DNA of 64,000 nucleotides from Dasypus novemcinctus (GCF_030445035.2 NC_080675.1:64930544-64994543), one strand, 5' to 3'; shown: positions 23,522-37,110, counted from the first letter of the stretch. Numbers and translations are program-made. The notes: generated from the sequence alone by a model not told the origin.

Positions 23522-24217
23522 CAGCTGGGCCCTGAACCTCAGCAGAGTTGCAACACCTATTCTCAGGTTCATTGGACTTACCCAGGTCAGCTGATGGGGA
23601 GATGAGAATGATCAACTACAATAGCAGGGAACTGAGAGTGTCTACAACTGCAAGTAGGAGAATCCCATCCATCAGTTATATGGGATCTAAGTCCCCTCTT
23701 GACTTAGAGGTGGAGTGGACTTCGTCATCCCAGGGTCCACAAGATAGAGAAATACAATATGGATTAGAGTGGACTTGCTAGTATCCTACTATAGAACTGT
23801 TGTGACTCTAGCAATGGAAAAATTTGTATCATTGATTGGAGACGGTGGCCACTGGGAGTTGCTGAGGGCAGGGAGAGGGAAAAATACGTATGATATGGGA
23901 CATTTTCGGGACTTGGAGTTGTCCTGAACGATATTGCAGAGACAGATGGAGAACATTTACCCTGCCATAACCCACTAAATGAACTGGAGGAGAGTGTGAA
24001 CTACAATGTAAACTCTTGTCCATGTTGTGTGGCAGTGCTGTAGGGTGTGTTCAAAAAATGTAATGAATGTGCCTTACTGATGAAAGGGGATGTTGATGAG
24101 AGAGGATTGGGGGTGGGGGGTGAGGGATGGGGGGATGGGGAGTGCTTATGTTTTTTATGTAACATTTTGTGTGATCTATTTATCTTTTCTAAAAAAGAAC
24201 AATAACATTTATTTTTA
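23522..24217 (+). mobile_element. 5'-truncated L1 3' UTR with target duplication
   Basis: This sense copy of the L1 3' UTR ends in an A-rich tail. It is flanked by AAAAATGATCTTTTC (23507-23521) and AAAAACGATCTTTTC (24218-24232), which differ at one base. It contains no ORF2 sequence. Near its 3' end is a guanine-rich tract at 24109-24140. It belongs to the same subfamily group as the copies at 58913 and 60440, which share a TTTTTTATGTAACATTT tail. Confidence 0.9.
24109..24140 (+). other. G-quadruplex-forming motif in L1 3' UTR
   Basis: Five guanine runs (5, 6, 3, 6 and 4 long) are separated by loops of 1, 3, 2 and 2 bases. This meets the canonical G-quadruplex pattern. A guanine-rich tract is a known conserved feature of mammalian L1 3' UTRs. 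Confidence 0.85.
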
Positions 24218-24479
24218 AAAAACGATCTTTTCAAGATGCAAATCTGATCATGTCATCCTGACAAATGTAGATGTTGCTCACCAAAGCCTTCTTGGGCCAG
24301 TGTTATCTGGGTCTTACTCTATGTGTATTTTCACTCTACCAGAGAACTTGACTGTTTATTTTCAAAGGTGTTTTTCTGTTTCTTCTAAAGAATAGTTTTT
24401 TTTGTTTACATCAAACGTTTTGACTTTCTAAATCATTGTAGTGATGTGGCTTCCAGAGCCTACTTTGGAATTCTAAAAT

Positions 24480-26080
24480 GAAGTGGATCTTTCTATTTGT
24501 ATTTTTGCTATAACCCATCTTACTCTTTTTCAGTATATTACCTCCTTAGATAAATATTCATATACATATACATATACATGATATAGATATAGATACAATC
24601 TGAACTCTCTATGCCAAGAGAATGAGAGATACATCTCAGGAATTTACTCTCAAAAAGTTCATCCTCCTTCACTCATGCGGTCCACAAGGAAATACTTGCT
24701 TGGATGACTTGAATGGTAAAAGCAATCAGCCCACATTTGCCACATACACCACTCTTATAAATAGAATATATTAAGAGAATATTCTTCCAAAGAGGAATTG
24801 AAAGACAATTTAAGTCACTATAAACAGAAATTAACTCTTATCTAAATATTACATTTAGATTACAAGGTGGTATGTTTTATATATTTTCACTTCATTTTAG
24901 GTTTTATTCTATGTGACTTTCCCCTTTCCCCTCATTATCTTATCTGCTTCTAATCTACACTATTGCATATCCTCTGAGTCCTGGTAAATATCCTTTATAT
25001 CTTTTTGGAACAAGATACTGTATGTACTTATAACCGGCCTTTGAGTCTTAAATAAGTTAGATTAGAAAAAGTTAAGGGTATATGCATGCTTGCAAAGATG
25101 GGCAGCAAGTATAACACTAATCCAACAATCTTGTGTATATCTTACTCAAATGAATATTGCTCCTGAAGAATCTATTTGCACTTTCAGAAGAATGTACTTT
25201 CAACCCAAAGTCCTCAGTATGCACTAAAAATCAGATGTTGGTAAATTCACAAGGACAGTAACACAAAATATAGGTTGAAGGAGGATGTCTCCTTATTAGG
25301 AACCTGGAGGCATTCCAGCTATGTGTATAACTAGTGGATGGGAGTTTAAGCTACGGATAAAGTGAGAAAAATATTGATGTTGGAGAATTAACAGGAGAGA
25401 CATCAAGACAGGAAATATATGGGAAATATAAAATGATATTCCCAAACTGCTGACCAGGAATATATACAGGATATAGTTACTATTTAAAAGACCAGACTAT
25501 TAAGTAGAGAATAAACAAAGAGGGATAAGGCTAACAACTCTATTTTTCGCATATTGTTATAAATGATGGAAATGCAACACAGGCTTAAAAAATGAATAGT
25601 AATAGAAAGTATTATACAGCATATTCCTTGTAAGGAAACGGAAATAGAGAGAATGCAATCCAGGAGAGAAACATGTAGTCACCAAGGAGAGCGTGGGAGA
25701 AATGCTGGAATAGGTAAGATGTGACAAGATTCCAGGGAATACGTATTTTCACAGAAACAAGGGCCTCAGAACATAGTGAAGTCTTTCAGTTTGCAAAGAG
25801 TTAAAAAATGAGAACAATATTTCTGACCCTAGAATTTCAGAGGTCCTAGAAAACTTCAACAACAATAATTTCCCTGGAGCAATGCAGGAAGTAACCAGAC
25901 TGAGCAACATATTATAACTGTGAAAGGAACTTAGCAACACACAGAAGGAAGACAGAAATGGAGGGAACTACACCAAACTCTACGCTATATACTCCACTTC
26001 CGTTCTCTCATTCAGGGCTACTTAGCAATTATAAAAGAGTGGAGTAAAATGAAGACGTTTACATCTAAGAGACACCAGGA
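24480..26080. other. No recognisable gene or repeat, short AT-rich tandem repeat
   Basis: The main visible item is a (CATATA)n/(GATATA)n run at about 24550-24596. The rest shows no family I can name. Confidence 0.4.
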
Positions 26081-26790
26081 AAGAAACCAACAAGGATGTG
26101 TTTTAATCATTTAAAAGAAACTGTCAAACCAGATTGAGGGTCCAAAAAATAGTTGGCTTCTACTCTTCAAAAATTTTAACATCATGAAATGAATGACATC
26201 AGCAATAGGCAGAGGATCTGTAGGGATCGCCTAAATTATCAAACCTTGATTGAGACACAATTCAATGAAGAGATAAAGTCTTACCTCATGTATACAAGGA
26301 TAAGCCCTACAGCAAGAGGAATGTTTGATAATACTGAGAAGTGTTAGAGTCCCTATGAGGTTCATGCATTTTAAGGCTCAGGGTACCTCATTTGGAATGG
26401 TCCATTCTATACAGTTAAATATTTTCCATGAAATGTATTTTTAAAATGTCCTAACCTATCAAAATTTAAAAAAATAAATTTTTAGTAACCTTGCTTGAGG
26501 AAAGACTGAATTTTGTTTCATCCTCATATTAATCAGTATTACAAAATAATTGTTATGTGAAGAGATGAGAAAGAACACAGCCAAAAAATACAGGAAAAGA
26601 TATGGAAAAATATACCAAATTACACTATTGAACATAGTGGTAATAGTCCAATAATATGATCTCATAATTTGTTACAAATATTTCACAACAATGTAGTGTG
26701 TTGGTGGAGGGGTGTTGTATGGGAATTCCACACATGTGTATAATTGTTTTTTAAGTTCACAACTTTAATAAAATATACTAAAAAAAAAGA
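26080..26790 (+). repeat. L1 3' UTR and 3' end, sense
   Basis: The final part, ATAATATGATCTCATAATTTG through TGTATGGGAATTCCACACATG to AATAAAATATACTAAAAAAA, has the layout of an L1 3' end with polyadenylation signal and A-tail. It differs from the other 3' UTR subfamilies in this window. The upstream part is more diverged and less certain. Confidence 0.5.
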
Positions 26791-26799
26791 TACAAACTG

Positions 26800-29080
26800 A
26801 CTAATAAAACTATTGTTTACACTTAATTTTAGAAAAGTTTTAAATAAGCAGTGGCTTGCTAGGTGCACATTCACACATGCCATAATTACCACACAGGATT
26901 GCAAACCTGTAGGCAAAGACTACTAATTCAGTCTTAAATGTGCCACAGTACCAAGCACCAGGCTTTGTGCAGAGTAAATAAGCAATAAATTTTTTTGAAT
27001 AAAAAATACAGAAAACAAGCATAAGAGTTTTATGAAAATTAAATAATAAAAATATTATTTTTCTAGATTGTGTGATGATGTTATTTTTTAACTTTTGAAA
27101 TATGGAGTTTGTTGTTATTTCTTTTACTTTATATCTAAATATTCATTGTCATACTTTTTCGTTTGGAATGTTGTATTCATTTTCTTATATGGGCCCCCTA
27201 AAAGTGTTTGAGCTTCAAGCCCCACTAAGAACTGAATCTGCTCCCAGAAAGGAGGGAGAATTTATACTCAGAAAAAGAAAAGGAAAAAAAGTTTTTATAG
27301 AGTAGACATGTGCTGCAGTAAAAAAAAGAGAAATGAGGTGTTCATCTAAAATAGATGCTCATCCTCTGACTACAGTGATTCCAGACCTCTTTAGATAGCA
27401 TAATTTAAATGTTTAAAATAAGATAAACACACGATATTTACCTAATCAGTTAATGTGTACAGTAAGCTTGTACACAAAATAAGGGCCTACTTATATTATT
27501 GTGAAAAGTGAGAGGTTTTATAGAAAGTCTGTCACTTCCACTGAAGCAGAATAAATGAGTAGAATTCTACTGGAATGTTTAAACTCTGAAAGAGAGAACC
27601 AATTTAAGGAAAGCAAAAGATAAAAATGAACAGCCTTAAAGTTGGATTACTCTAGATATTTGCATGTAATTTTCTAGCTCCTGTTTAATCCTGTTCATCT
27701 GGTATTAGCCAAGTCTTTGATGTCACTGTAAGCATCTATACACACAGGCCCAAGGCACAAGTTAAAAAAGCTTTAAAAAAAACTAAAAGTTTCCAATAGT
27801 GGGTATGGCTGTTAGTTTTCCCCCTTTATACAAGTAATCTAAAGAAGCAGACCTGGCTTTCTTCAAATGTCAGCTAAAATTTAGCACACATGGTCTTTAA
27901 CCCTTTTAATTCTAGTAATACTCAGTATCTTTTGGTCTATTTGGATTCTCAGGCTGTATCCTGATGTCCCTGCCCTCAAAACTAGACATGAATAGTCATG
28001 CCAGAACCACATACTATAGGATCTGCCCAAATAGGTATGTATACATACCTATTCAATTATACATTTGTGCACAGATTTTTGTGTTTCATCCAAGTAAATA
28101 AACATTTCAAGTTTCAACAACTATTTCAGTGCCTCAGATTGGTCTGTAAGCCCTCAAAGAAATTCTCACATGATATTGTGTCTTAGTTACGTGTCAGAGT
28201 ATTCAAAAGAGTAATTTCTTAGTAACAATCACCATCATCTCAGATAAATGGTGCTAAATTTTAGACTCATCAACCACTCCATGAATATTGTCTTGATTTA
28301 AAAAATCTCTTGTTCCTGGCTTTTCCCCTGAGTAAATAAAATATCAAGAGAATATTAGTTATACTTACCTGTGAAAATAGTCATTTTTCTCACCAAGAAA
28401 CTGACTATGAAGTAAGAGATGAGTCTTCAGAAAAAAAGTATTAAAAGCCCATTAGAGATCTATTATCTACTGATTCCTCTGGGAGGATTGCAGTCTTAGG
28501 ATCCACTCCCTAACATTGATTAGAAGCGTGGATTTGAGGGCAGCTCACTGTAATTTAGCCCCAGAATTACACTCTGGAAAGAGATACACAGCATCTGGCT
28601 GAATTCTGCTGTCAGGGCCAGAAAGAGAGATTTTGTGTCTCATGTCTGTAGCCAACACACTGCTAATTTCTAATTTGGTACAAAGATCTGATTAGTCAAT
28701 GAACATATTTTGTTGATAAAAGCTCCAGAAAACAATTAAAATGCAAACTACTTTGTTTTGGAAACTATTGATGCTATCTAAAAGACTCGCATCTGGCACC
28801 CTACACATTTCAGCATTCATCAAACTATGCATGGCCCAGTTTTTTGCCATTCCAATTCACAATTATTCCCCAATTTTTTTTTTGGAAATAATCAGAAGAC
28901 TAATTAGGTCACTTGTAGCTTGGCTTCAGAGCCCTGTGCAGGATCCCAGCTGGAAGTGAAGGCATTTAGGAGAGCAATCACCATGTCTAACACCACTGCT
29001 TGGCTTTGGTGATGACTGACATTTCAAGAACTAGCTGAACATTGAATGAAAGGCACTGAGGCAGAGCTGACATTAGGAAA
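26800..29080. other. Largely repeat-free stretch
   Basis: No element could be named, apart from a possible L2/MIR tail near 26930-27000. The stretch holds the 24-bp palindrome at 28030-28053. It also holds a composition-balanced segment at 28480-28760 with homeodomain-like cores (CTGATTAGTCAATGA, CAATTAAAATG) that could be a conserved non-coding element. Confidence 0.4.
28030..28053. repeat. Perfect 24-bp palindrome
   Basis: Two 12-base arms, AATAGGTATGTA and TACATACCTATT, are exact reverse complements with no spacer. Its centre is the GTATAC word. Confidence 0.95.
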
Positions 29081-29084
29081 TGAA

Positions 29085-29240
29085 CACATTTGTTCTACAA
29101 ATATTTGCCAGGCATTTTCTATGTGCCAGCAATTGTGTTAGGTGCCAGTGTTAGAAAGGTAGAAATGAAATGATTCCTGCCTATAGAAACCAGAGCCTAT
29201 GGGGAAGGATTCAGACAAGTACGTGATTTTACAATATAGT
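29085..29240 (+). repeat. Old mammalian repeat with GTGCCAGCAAT core
   Basis: The motifs TCTATGTGCCAGCAATTGTG, ATGATTCCTGCCTATAG and AATATAGTGTGATAAATGCTG follow the order of a widespread mammalian repeat also suspected at 12960. The family name is uncertain. Confidence 0.55.
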
Positions 29241-29479
29241 GTGATAAATGCTGCAACTGAGGCAAAATAGCACTGTTATGAGAATACAAATTAGGAACAC
29301 TGAAACAAGTGGTAAAGGGAAAAGGGGGAAGAGCTTTGAAGAGGGGGGTGTAGCTAGGGAAGAGACGCACTTGCAAAGTACAATGGAATGGAAAACATGG
29401 CACCTTCTGGGCGGTCTATATGTTCAGAGTATAGAGTACAAACCGCTTATCATGGCCTTTAAGCATGATTTACCTGCTT

Positions 29480-29900
29480 TTTACTTTGACAGGACCCTTC
29501 AATTGTTCACTATTCTACAGTCACTCAGGTCTCTCTTCAGATCCTTGAGCATTCCAAGCTCTATTTTAGCTCAGTCATTGTCCCCATTACAGGTTCAATC
29601 TTATCCTTAAATGTAGCCTAAATATCACCTCCTCATGAACATATTTAAATGATCACACCCTCCTTGGGTGATTCTCCATCATGACAACCCAAAGAATCCC
29701 CAAACTAGAAGGTATCACAATTGGTAATTTGTGTTTCATTGTTTACTGCCTATTTATTAAAAGTCTCTATCCCCAAACCATGATATATTTTTTCTGTGTT
29801 TATATAACATGAATGTTATGTCTTCAGTGCCTAGATCAGTGGCTGGCACACAGTAGGTGCTCGATAATTGTTAAACAAAGAAATGAATGCTTTCTTACTC
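29480..29900 (+). repeat. LINE2 (L2) 3' end
   Basis: The motifs AAATGTAGCCTAAATATCACC, then TCAGTGCCTAGATCAGTGGC and GGCACACAGTAGGTGCTCGA reproduce the L2 3' end in sense. The copy is diverged but the order is clear. Confidence 0.75.
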
Positions 29901-32900
29901 TGTAAGTTTCAAGAGAGCAAGGAAAATATAAATCCAATCTATCTTATATCCTCACAGTTTAGGTTAATTAATGTTTGACTCAAAAAGTGACTGTTGATTG
30001 AATGGAAGAATAATAAATGAATGAATGAAAACAAGGTGGAAGCCAATGAAAGATTTGATTGAAGAAGTAAACAAAGAGCCAAATCCAGAAGGGCCCTTTA
30101 TGCTCATTAAAGAATCAGATTTTTCCTTGATGACAGTGAGGAACAGATTAAGGTTTGCAACTTGGAAGTGACATAATCAGGATTTTTTTAATAATAAAAA
30201 CTACCCAGTTGAAGTGTGGCAATATTTTAAAGGGATAAAAATATAGAAAGTCTGAGAAATAAGCCTTTAGAACAAGCTACATCATTAAATCTTTGTACTA
30301 TAGGATAAAATATACTCATATAAGAAAGCCAATGCTATTGAACATTTTCCACATGTGCCCTTTATTTTAATTTGGCTTTATAAATCTTATAACACTTCTA
30401 TCTTTGTGCCCAAATGTTCCAATTGTTTGACATTAAAAGAATTTCTTGAAAATAAATCTAATTTACCTTTATATTACAGAGGCATATTAGGAAGGGGCAG
30501 CTTTGATTTTCTCAGAATTTTATGGGTTTGTCATCATTTAACATTAACCTCCTCCATTTTGCAGGTTTGGGGATATTACTTGAAAATTTATAAAAACTGA
30601 ATACCACAGCATCTTACATAATAGACTGAAAACACTCTGTGACTATCTCTGACACCATTACCATCCTCTCGTTCCCACAATGAACTTGCGTTTACCTAAC
30701 AGTGGGAAAATATTAGTTTAGCAAGAAAGACAGAAAAATGAATTTACTGCCTTTCAACAATGAACCTCAGCCAATTTACTTTCTTTCATGCCTCTTACTG
30801 GTATTTTTAGTAAATTTCAGAAAATGATCCAAGAGTTCCTGATGAAAGAAATCTAATGGTGTACTGAGTCTGACTCACAAAATACTCTTGTTTATATGGT
30901 TGTCCTAACAACATGTTCATTTTGTCACATTGTAATAAAATTAGCAATAGATTCCCTGATATTTATCTATTTTTTACTATCTAAATTATTCTGATGAGAA
31001 AATTAAAAGATCCCCAGTAATTTGTATTTTAATATTTAGAAGACAAGTTATATAACATCTTAAATGTTGGTACCTTGACAAAAATTATGTGGCATGCCAG
31101 CAGTAGAGGTCATATTTGAAAATACACTACTTATACACAGACTTTCTGTGACACCAGGTTTGGTTTCTCTTCATCTCTCTTTGCCAAGGGTCTCCAAGAT
31201 TCATCAGATAAAGGAAAAATAAATGCATGTCTCCAAGCATCTGTATTCATAGAACTTATATTTGTATTGTAGACCTCAAGTTCTTTATATTATACTCTTG
31301 TATATTCTCTGAGGTGGAGGTTTAAGGGTAGGTGGTATGGAAGAAGTAACCTTATTAAGTTGCATGGAAGTGTGTATTTGCAAATCTCATTATTTCGCAA
31401 AAATTCCTGAAGCCCCTAATTGTGATTCAACAGCAACAACAGATAATCAAAGAAAGAAGCAGTGTTAAATGAATACTAAAAAATAAGTGATATAGCAAGT
31501 GCTAACCAAAAAATCAGTAAAATTCAATACTAACAGACTAAAATGGACCTAAAGGAAAACATCTTTAAGAAGATAATTTTCTTAATAGCTTTTAATTGAT
31601 AGAAATCTTTGAAAGACAAAGATATTGACTGATATTTTTGTGTGCTCATATGATCCATAAAATTGATATCCGCACTCCTTAAAGCTAAAAAGAAAGACAT
31701 CAGACTGATAAAATACTATGACTGAGAACTTTTAATGTCCTATGTCAATGTTAGCATACCTTGTTTATGAAAGGTGATTTATTTTCATTTACTTTAGATT
31801 ATTTATCCATCTTTGATTTTATTTGTTAAAATAAATTTCATTGATAGAAATCTTTGCAGGATGGCAGAGCGATTCCTAAGTAATACAACCTGAGTTTTAT
31901 TCTATAGTCCTACCACAGAGGATATACAGGAAAGATTGGACCTAAATGCCTTTTGCTGGGAGCAAAATATCAAAAGAGAGAGATTCTGGGAGACAAGGAA
32001 ATGATCTATTGAAGCAGTACACCAGTCACATTATCATTTTTTACAGATAGTCCATGCTTCATTGTGTTGTCTCCAAATATCTATAGGAATGATAACTTGG
32101 ATTGGGTTTTATGATCTAGGTTTTATGATCTTAGCTTTTACGTGCTAAAATATAAACTTTTAATTCTACTTAATGAATAAGAACCTCTAAATATTTGTAA
32201 AAAACATAGTTTGCCAAAAATGTTAAGAAAGTGGTTTTTGTTGGATAATTGTTTATATGTGTCTTCTATAATCCTTAGGCTATGTCACAACATTGATTAT
32301 TACATCTAAAAGACAAGATAAATCAATGTATAATGTGATTTATTCAGAAAAAGAATCTCATAGGACTCCAAAAGCCTGTATTCTGAATTACTAGGTCAAT
32401 AAAATATTGTGATTGACAATATTTACAACTGGTAGTATCAGAATCTAAGAGGGTAGAAGTTAGCAACTCTTCAAAGTTTTTCTCGGCAAAGTCTGAGCTC
32501 CACTAGGAAAGAGGCAAAGTCAAGCCATGGGGGTACTTCATTTTTCATTCTCTGGTGTCACTTCATTTTTTAGGCTCTTAGCCAGGAGAGTACCATCAAA
32601 CACATACAGTGACTTCCAAAGAAAAGAGAAAATCAACTTACATTCTGCCATAGCTTTCACAACTACTGGGTTTAGAAGTGATTTACATTGAGTATTCATG
32701 GAAAACATTTTACTTCTGTGTTAGAAAGATTAGTAAAGCTCAGCCTTCTTTAACTGACCAAAATCACCTTTCTTTCAGTATTGGACAAAGTCTACTGGTA
32801 GAGCTCAGAAGGACCATTTTTAAAGGGAGAATTTCATACTATTATTTCTGTATTGCTAAATAAAGATGTGTTATCTCCTTCCCTCAAAAGAACAGCAACA

Positions 32901-33235
32901 ACATGCACATTGTGTGGAAATACAATGATTCCAAGTTCCATGAATCAGAATTTTAATAAGTGAGACACAGGGAATCCACAATTTTATCAAGGAAATAAAA
33001 TTTGAAAATATACTGTTCTGAGCTCTTGATAGACACTAGTCTTTCTGCCCGTGTGTCTTTAAAAATCTTAATGGTTTTTAACTGGATGTTTACTACCAGG
33101 CCCAGAAAAGAAGTGTTATCTTAATTCCCCTGGTTAAACTGAGAATATTCTAATATTCAAGAATGAATGATACAACAATTTAAACCATTACAGAACCAAG
33201 TGTATTATATAATTTAATTACAGCATCACATAGAC
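29900..33235. other. No recognisable gene or repeat
   Basis: A (AATG)n patch lies at about 30010-30030. ORFs of up to 81 codons show no known protein content. No element ends were found. Confidence 0.4.
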
Positions 33236-33656
33236 TGTACAGTTGGTTGAGTTACAGACCCCAGAAAAAAACATGCTCTTAATCTTAATCCACATTCCTG
33301 TGGATGTGAATTTATTGTAAAACGGACCTCTTGAAGATTAGTTAAGCTATGGCCCAACTAATGAAGGCGAGTCTTATTCCGGATTAATGGAGGCAATAGA
33401 AAGAGGACCTTAAAGTCACAGAAGCCATAAAGGAGAGGGCATCACTATATAATGGGAGGCAGAAATACAAGCCAAGGAACCCAGGGTAACCACAGCTATC
33501 TCATGAAGGGTACAGATTTTCAGGAGAAACTATTTCTTGCCAGTATGTTGATTTTGGACTTCTTTGAGCATCAAAACCATGAGTCAAGAAATTCCCATTT
33601 TTTAAGCCAACCCATTGTCTGGTGTTTGTCATAGCAGCCTGGCAAGCTGAGACACA
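33236..33656 (+). mobile_element. MaLR-type LTR, sense
   Basis: Ordered motifs are TTACAGACCCCAGAAAAAAAC, CTTAATCCACATTCCTGTGG, TTAAGCTATGGCCCAACT, TGATTTTGGACTTCTTTG and the 3' end TTTAAGCCAACCCATTGTC. They fit a MaLR-family LTR. It begins TG and ends CA, but no clear target duplication was seen. Confidence 0.7.
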
Positions 33657-33659
33657 TTG

Positions 33660-36200
33660 TGAATGTTTTCCCAAAATATAATATTCAGTTTCAAGGTCTT
33701 CTAAGTTATCAGAAATATTAAGGCTAATTCCTATCCTACCACTAATGTCTATCAATCAACTAATAATGTTTCTCAGTTTTTCCTTTTGCACATTTAAATA
33801 TGATCCCATCCCTTGCCTTTATTATTTCGCCATCCTCTTTCAATGTAAAAATCCTTTATCAGCAAGTTTAAAGTACCCTTTTAAATATTTTAACACCACA
33901 ATGCTTATTCTGTTTCCTATGTTTTGGGTGGGTATAGAAATTACAGTTGCAATATAGATTCAGTGTTTCATAAAACACAAAGAAACTTTAAAAGCTTGCT
34001 TTAAATTTATTTGATATGATTTAATTTTAAAAAAAGGGTGGATTAAAAATTTAAAAGAAGACTTTTATGTTTATATGAATTGACAGAGTAGGTGAAAGGT
34101 AAGTGACCCATTTAACCTGCTTTCTGAAATAAACTGATAACATGTTGTAGTTGGAATTAAATACTTGTCAGTCACAAGAGGCTCATAAACCTAGGGTGAT
34201 TTGAACTCTTCATTTAAAGAAAGCAAATGGTAATGTAAAAGTGAACTCTTTTCAGCTTTATCTTTTGACTATGTGAAAGTGCAAGAAATGGAAAATACAC
34301 ATTTTACAAGGAACAAGCAAGAAATTGCTTTCAGACATAATCTACCTCAAAGTAAAATGGATAACAACAAAACAAAAAAGAAGCTCTTTATGTATATCTT
34401 ACTTTGTAGTCACAAAGAAAGAAAAGAATGAGGCCCCAATTGAAATGGCCCCTAAAATATCAGGTAAAATGTCTTATAAATTGTGGTGAACTGAATTATA
34501 AAACTGTTATATATATATATATATATATACTGCTTTATTATGTAAATTTCATGTTTCTGAAATTTGTTCTTTAAAGGGATTCTTACCTTAATATAATCAC
34601 TACTATTTTGGCTTTTTTAAAACTGAGGAAAATGACAGAGCAAAATTGAGCTATTCAGGAGTTCAGTAAAGGAAGCAGGAATACTCCTTTTTCTTGATTT
34701 GTTTTTGTTGTTGTTGTTTAACTAATCTCCCACATTTGGAAATGTGGAAGCTATCTAATTTAATTAATGTATGAAACCTGAATTTTTTTCTGAAGTATAA
34801 AATATTAGTCATGACAAATAATAGCTATGATGCATGGACTCTCTCAGGCAATTTTTAGAAGCTCTAAAATGCACATAAGAATTACTTTAAATCCTACAGT
34901 TTATGAAAATTTCCAATAAAGTTACAATGTATTCCAATTCAATTCAATTCATTTATCTCACCCTAGATATAGGAGATATATTTGCCCCTCAGTGCCAACA
35001 ACATTGATCTCAAGATCTTATCCATCAGGAACTGAAAAATAAATCCCACATTTTGCACATTCAGAACTACATCTAGATTCTACCAGCGTCAGGTTACATG
35101 TCCAAGGAAGCCAAGAATCATCAGGACCAAGGTCAGCACCCAAAGAAATTCTCTAAACTCTGCTTAGTCCACTCCTCCCTTCTTTTTCCAAGGAAGGTAA
35201 CTGCTCAGGCTGAAGCCCATGCTGCTGTCACATTGCCCCAGACAATGTGTGCATCTCTGTTCTCTAAGAGGATAGTAAAATGTCTCCTTTCTCTTTATTC
35301 TGTTCCTGTACAGTAGGGGCCTCAAATTAATGCAGACCTTAAGAGTATGGTTCTTTCAGCATTTATGAAAATCTAGGTCAAGGCTGTCACATTTCATAAG
35401 TTCCTGGGCAAAATTGTCTCTGACAGACCTAAGTCCCATATCCATCTTCATTCTTCTTTCCCAATATATTTATCTGAGAAGTCTACATGTTCTGTTCTCC
35501 TATTAGCCATTTCAATTTGCATGTAAGTCTAAAGATATACTTAAACTAGGGGTCAAGGAACTGGGGAAAGAGAGAGTCTCCTTACTTCTATAAGCCATAC
35601 TTAATTAATACCCTTCTGCTCTCCAGTACAAAAGAACTTCATACAATGTACAGAAAATTACTTAAAATGAATTATATCTACTTAATAGGGTCCAAGTTTT
35701 TATATATACAATTTCAAAATCTCTTATGAAAAAAATATTTGACTTTCTCAAAAATCTACTTGAAAATTTTTATTTTTATGGTATATTATCATGATTATGA
35801 TTTTTGTCATCCTTTCCAACAGCAATATTAACAAGAAAAATAAGAAGTTCTTGGGCTCTTGTTATACTCTGTTCTTTTTCTCCATGCTACTAACATCTCA
35901 TATATTTCATGGATGCCAAGATTTCAGAGTGGAAATTTGTAATAAATATTTATTGAATAAATATAAATAAATAAGCCACCATCATTTATATAATTCACTC
36001 AAAAGTCAAGATAACAAGACAGGCAAATGCTTACTTATTTATGTCTAAAATTCCATTACTATCTGTTTAGTCAATAAACATGCATTTCCTACAAATATCT
36101 AAATGATCTTATTAACAGAGAAAAATACAGTAAATGTAATGTATCGCAATAGAAAAAAAAACAGGAAATTAATTCAAATGCCAATGCTTCATAAGAAAAC
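33660..36200. other. No recognisable gene or repeat, AT microsatellite
   Basis: An (AT)n run of about 10 units lies at 34509-34529. Near 34732 an 8-base inverted repeat (CCACATTT / AAATGTGG, 2-base spacer) occurs. An L2-like TAATAAATATTTATTGAATA patch lies near 35940. The rest is unassigned. Confidence 0.4.
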
Positions 36201-36204
36201 TATT

Positions 36205-36682
36205 TGTCTGAGTTTGCCAGGATTGCTATGAAAAACACCACTCAACTGGTTGCCTTAAACAATGGGAATTTATGGAATTTATGGTTTTGGAGGCTAGATG
36301 TCCAAAATCAAGATCTTACTGGCCATGCTTTATCCCAGAGCCTGTAGCATTCTGCTGCTGCTTTGCTGCAATTCTTGGGGTTCCTTCACTTGCAACGCTG
36401 CCTCTGTCACATGGCTTCTCCTTTTGGCTTCTACTTCTGCATCTGTGTGTCTATCTAGAGTTCCTCTCCTCAAAAGGATGTCAGTCATATGGATTAAGGC
36501 ACACCCGAATTAATCTGGTCTCATCTAAATAGGATCTTGGAAGAGCTTTTTCACAAATGGGTCAATACCTAATTGCTAATCACATTTTCAAAGGTACTGT
36601 TTTCAAATCGGTTCACACACACAGGAACTCTGATTAAGACTTGAACATATGTTGTATGGAGGACAGGATTCAATCACCAACA
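36205..36682 (-). mobile_element. MaLR-type LTR (MLT1-like), antisense
   Basis: It begins TGTCTGAGTTTGCCAGGATT and contains GCCTTAAACAATGGGAATTTA, TTTTGGAGGCTAGATGTCC, TCTCCTTTTGGCTTCT, a GGATGTCAGTCATATGGATT segment and a 3' CAGGATTCAATCACC end. This is the antisense order of an MLT1-type LTR. Confidence 0.75.
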
Positions 36683-36904
36683 ACTAGTTAATAAAATGCA
36701 GCATTTCTCAAAAAATCTCTTCACATGTATTAGCTAAGTAATCCTGAGAGAGAAAGAATGTGAAGAAATAAAAGCACAAGAGAAAATGAGGGAAATAAAA
36801 ACAGAACTCTAGGTATCTAAACACAAAGGCAATATTTATAGTTTAGAATTTAATTAGATTGATGGATTTTTAAAAAATGTTTCATAACAGCATTGTAAAA
36901 GTGA

Positions 36905-37110
36905 AATAGAATTCTGCAGTGGTGGAAAGCAGGAGCTGAGAACATGTCCTGACGCTCCCGAACAGTGATTTGGACAAGTTACTTAACCTCCTTGAACCTG
37001 TTCCTTCTTCTGTAAAATGAATAATAATTAGAGATTAAAAGTGGCCCAAAAAGTAAAGAGCTTTGAACAGTGCCTAGAACAGAGTAAATATGCAATACAT
37101 GACATAAAAA
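36905..37110 (+). repeat. MIR, sense
   Basis: GATTTGGACAAGTTACTTAA, CTTCTGTAAAATGAATAATA and GAACAGTGCCTAGAACAGAG are the MIR core and tail in order. Confidence 0.85.

Larger units (their letters stand above)
23000..24480 (+). repeat. LINE2 relic interrupted by a younger L1
   Basis: The left part (to 23521) has an L2-like cytosine-rich text ending at AAAAATGATCTTTTC. The right part (from 24233) continues AAGATGCAAATCTGATCATGTC, which is the usual next segment of L2. Removing the L1 at 23522-24217 restores a continuous L2 order, which fixes the relative ages. Confidence 0.6.
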
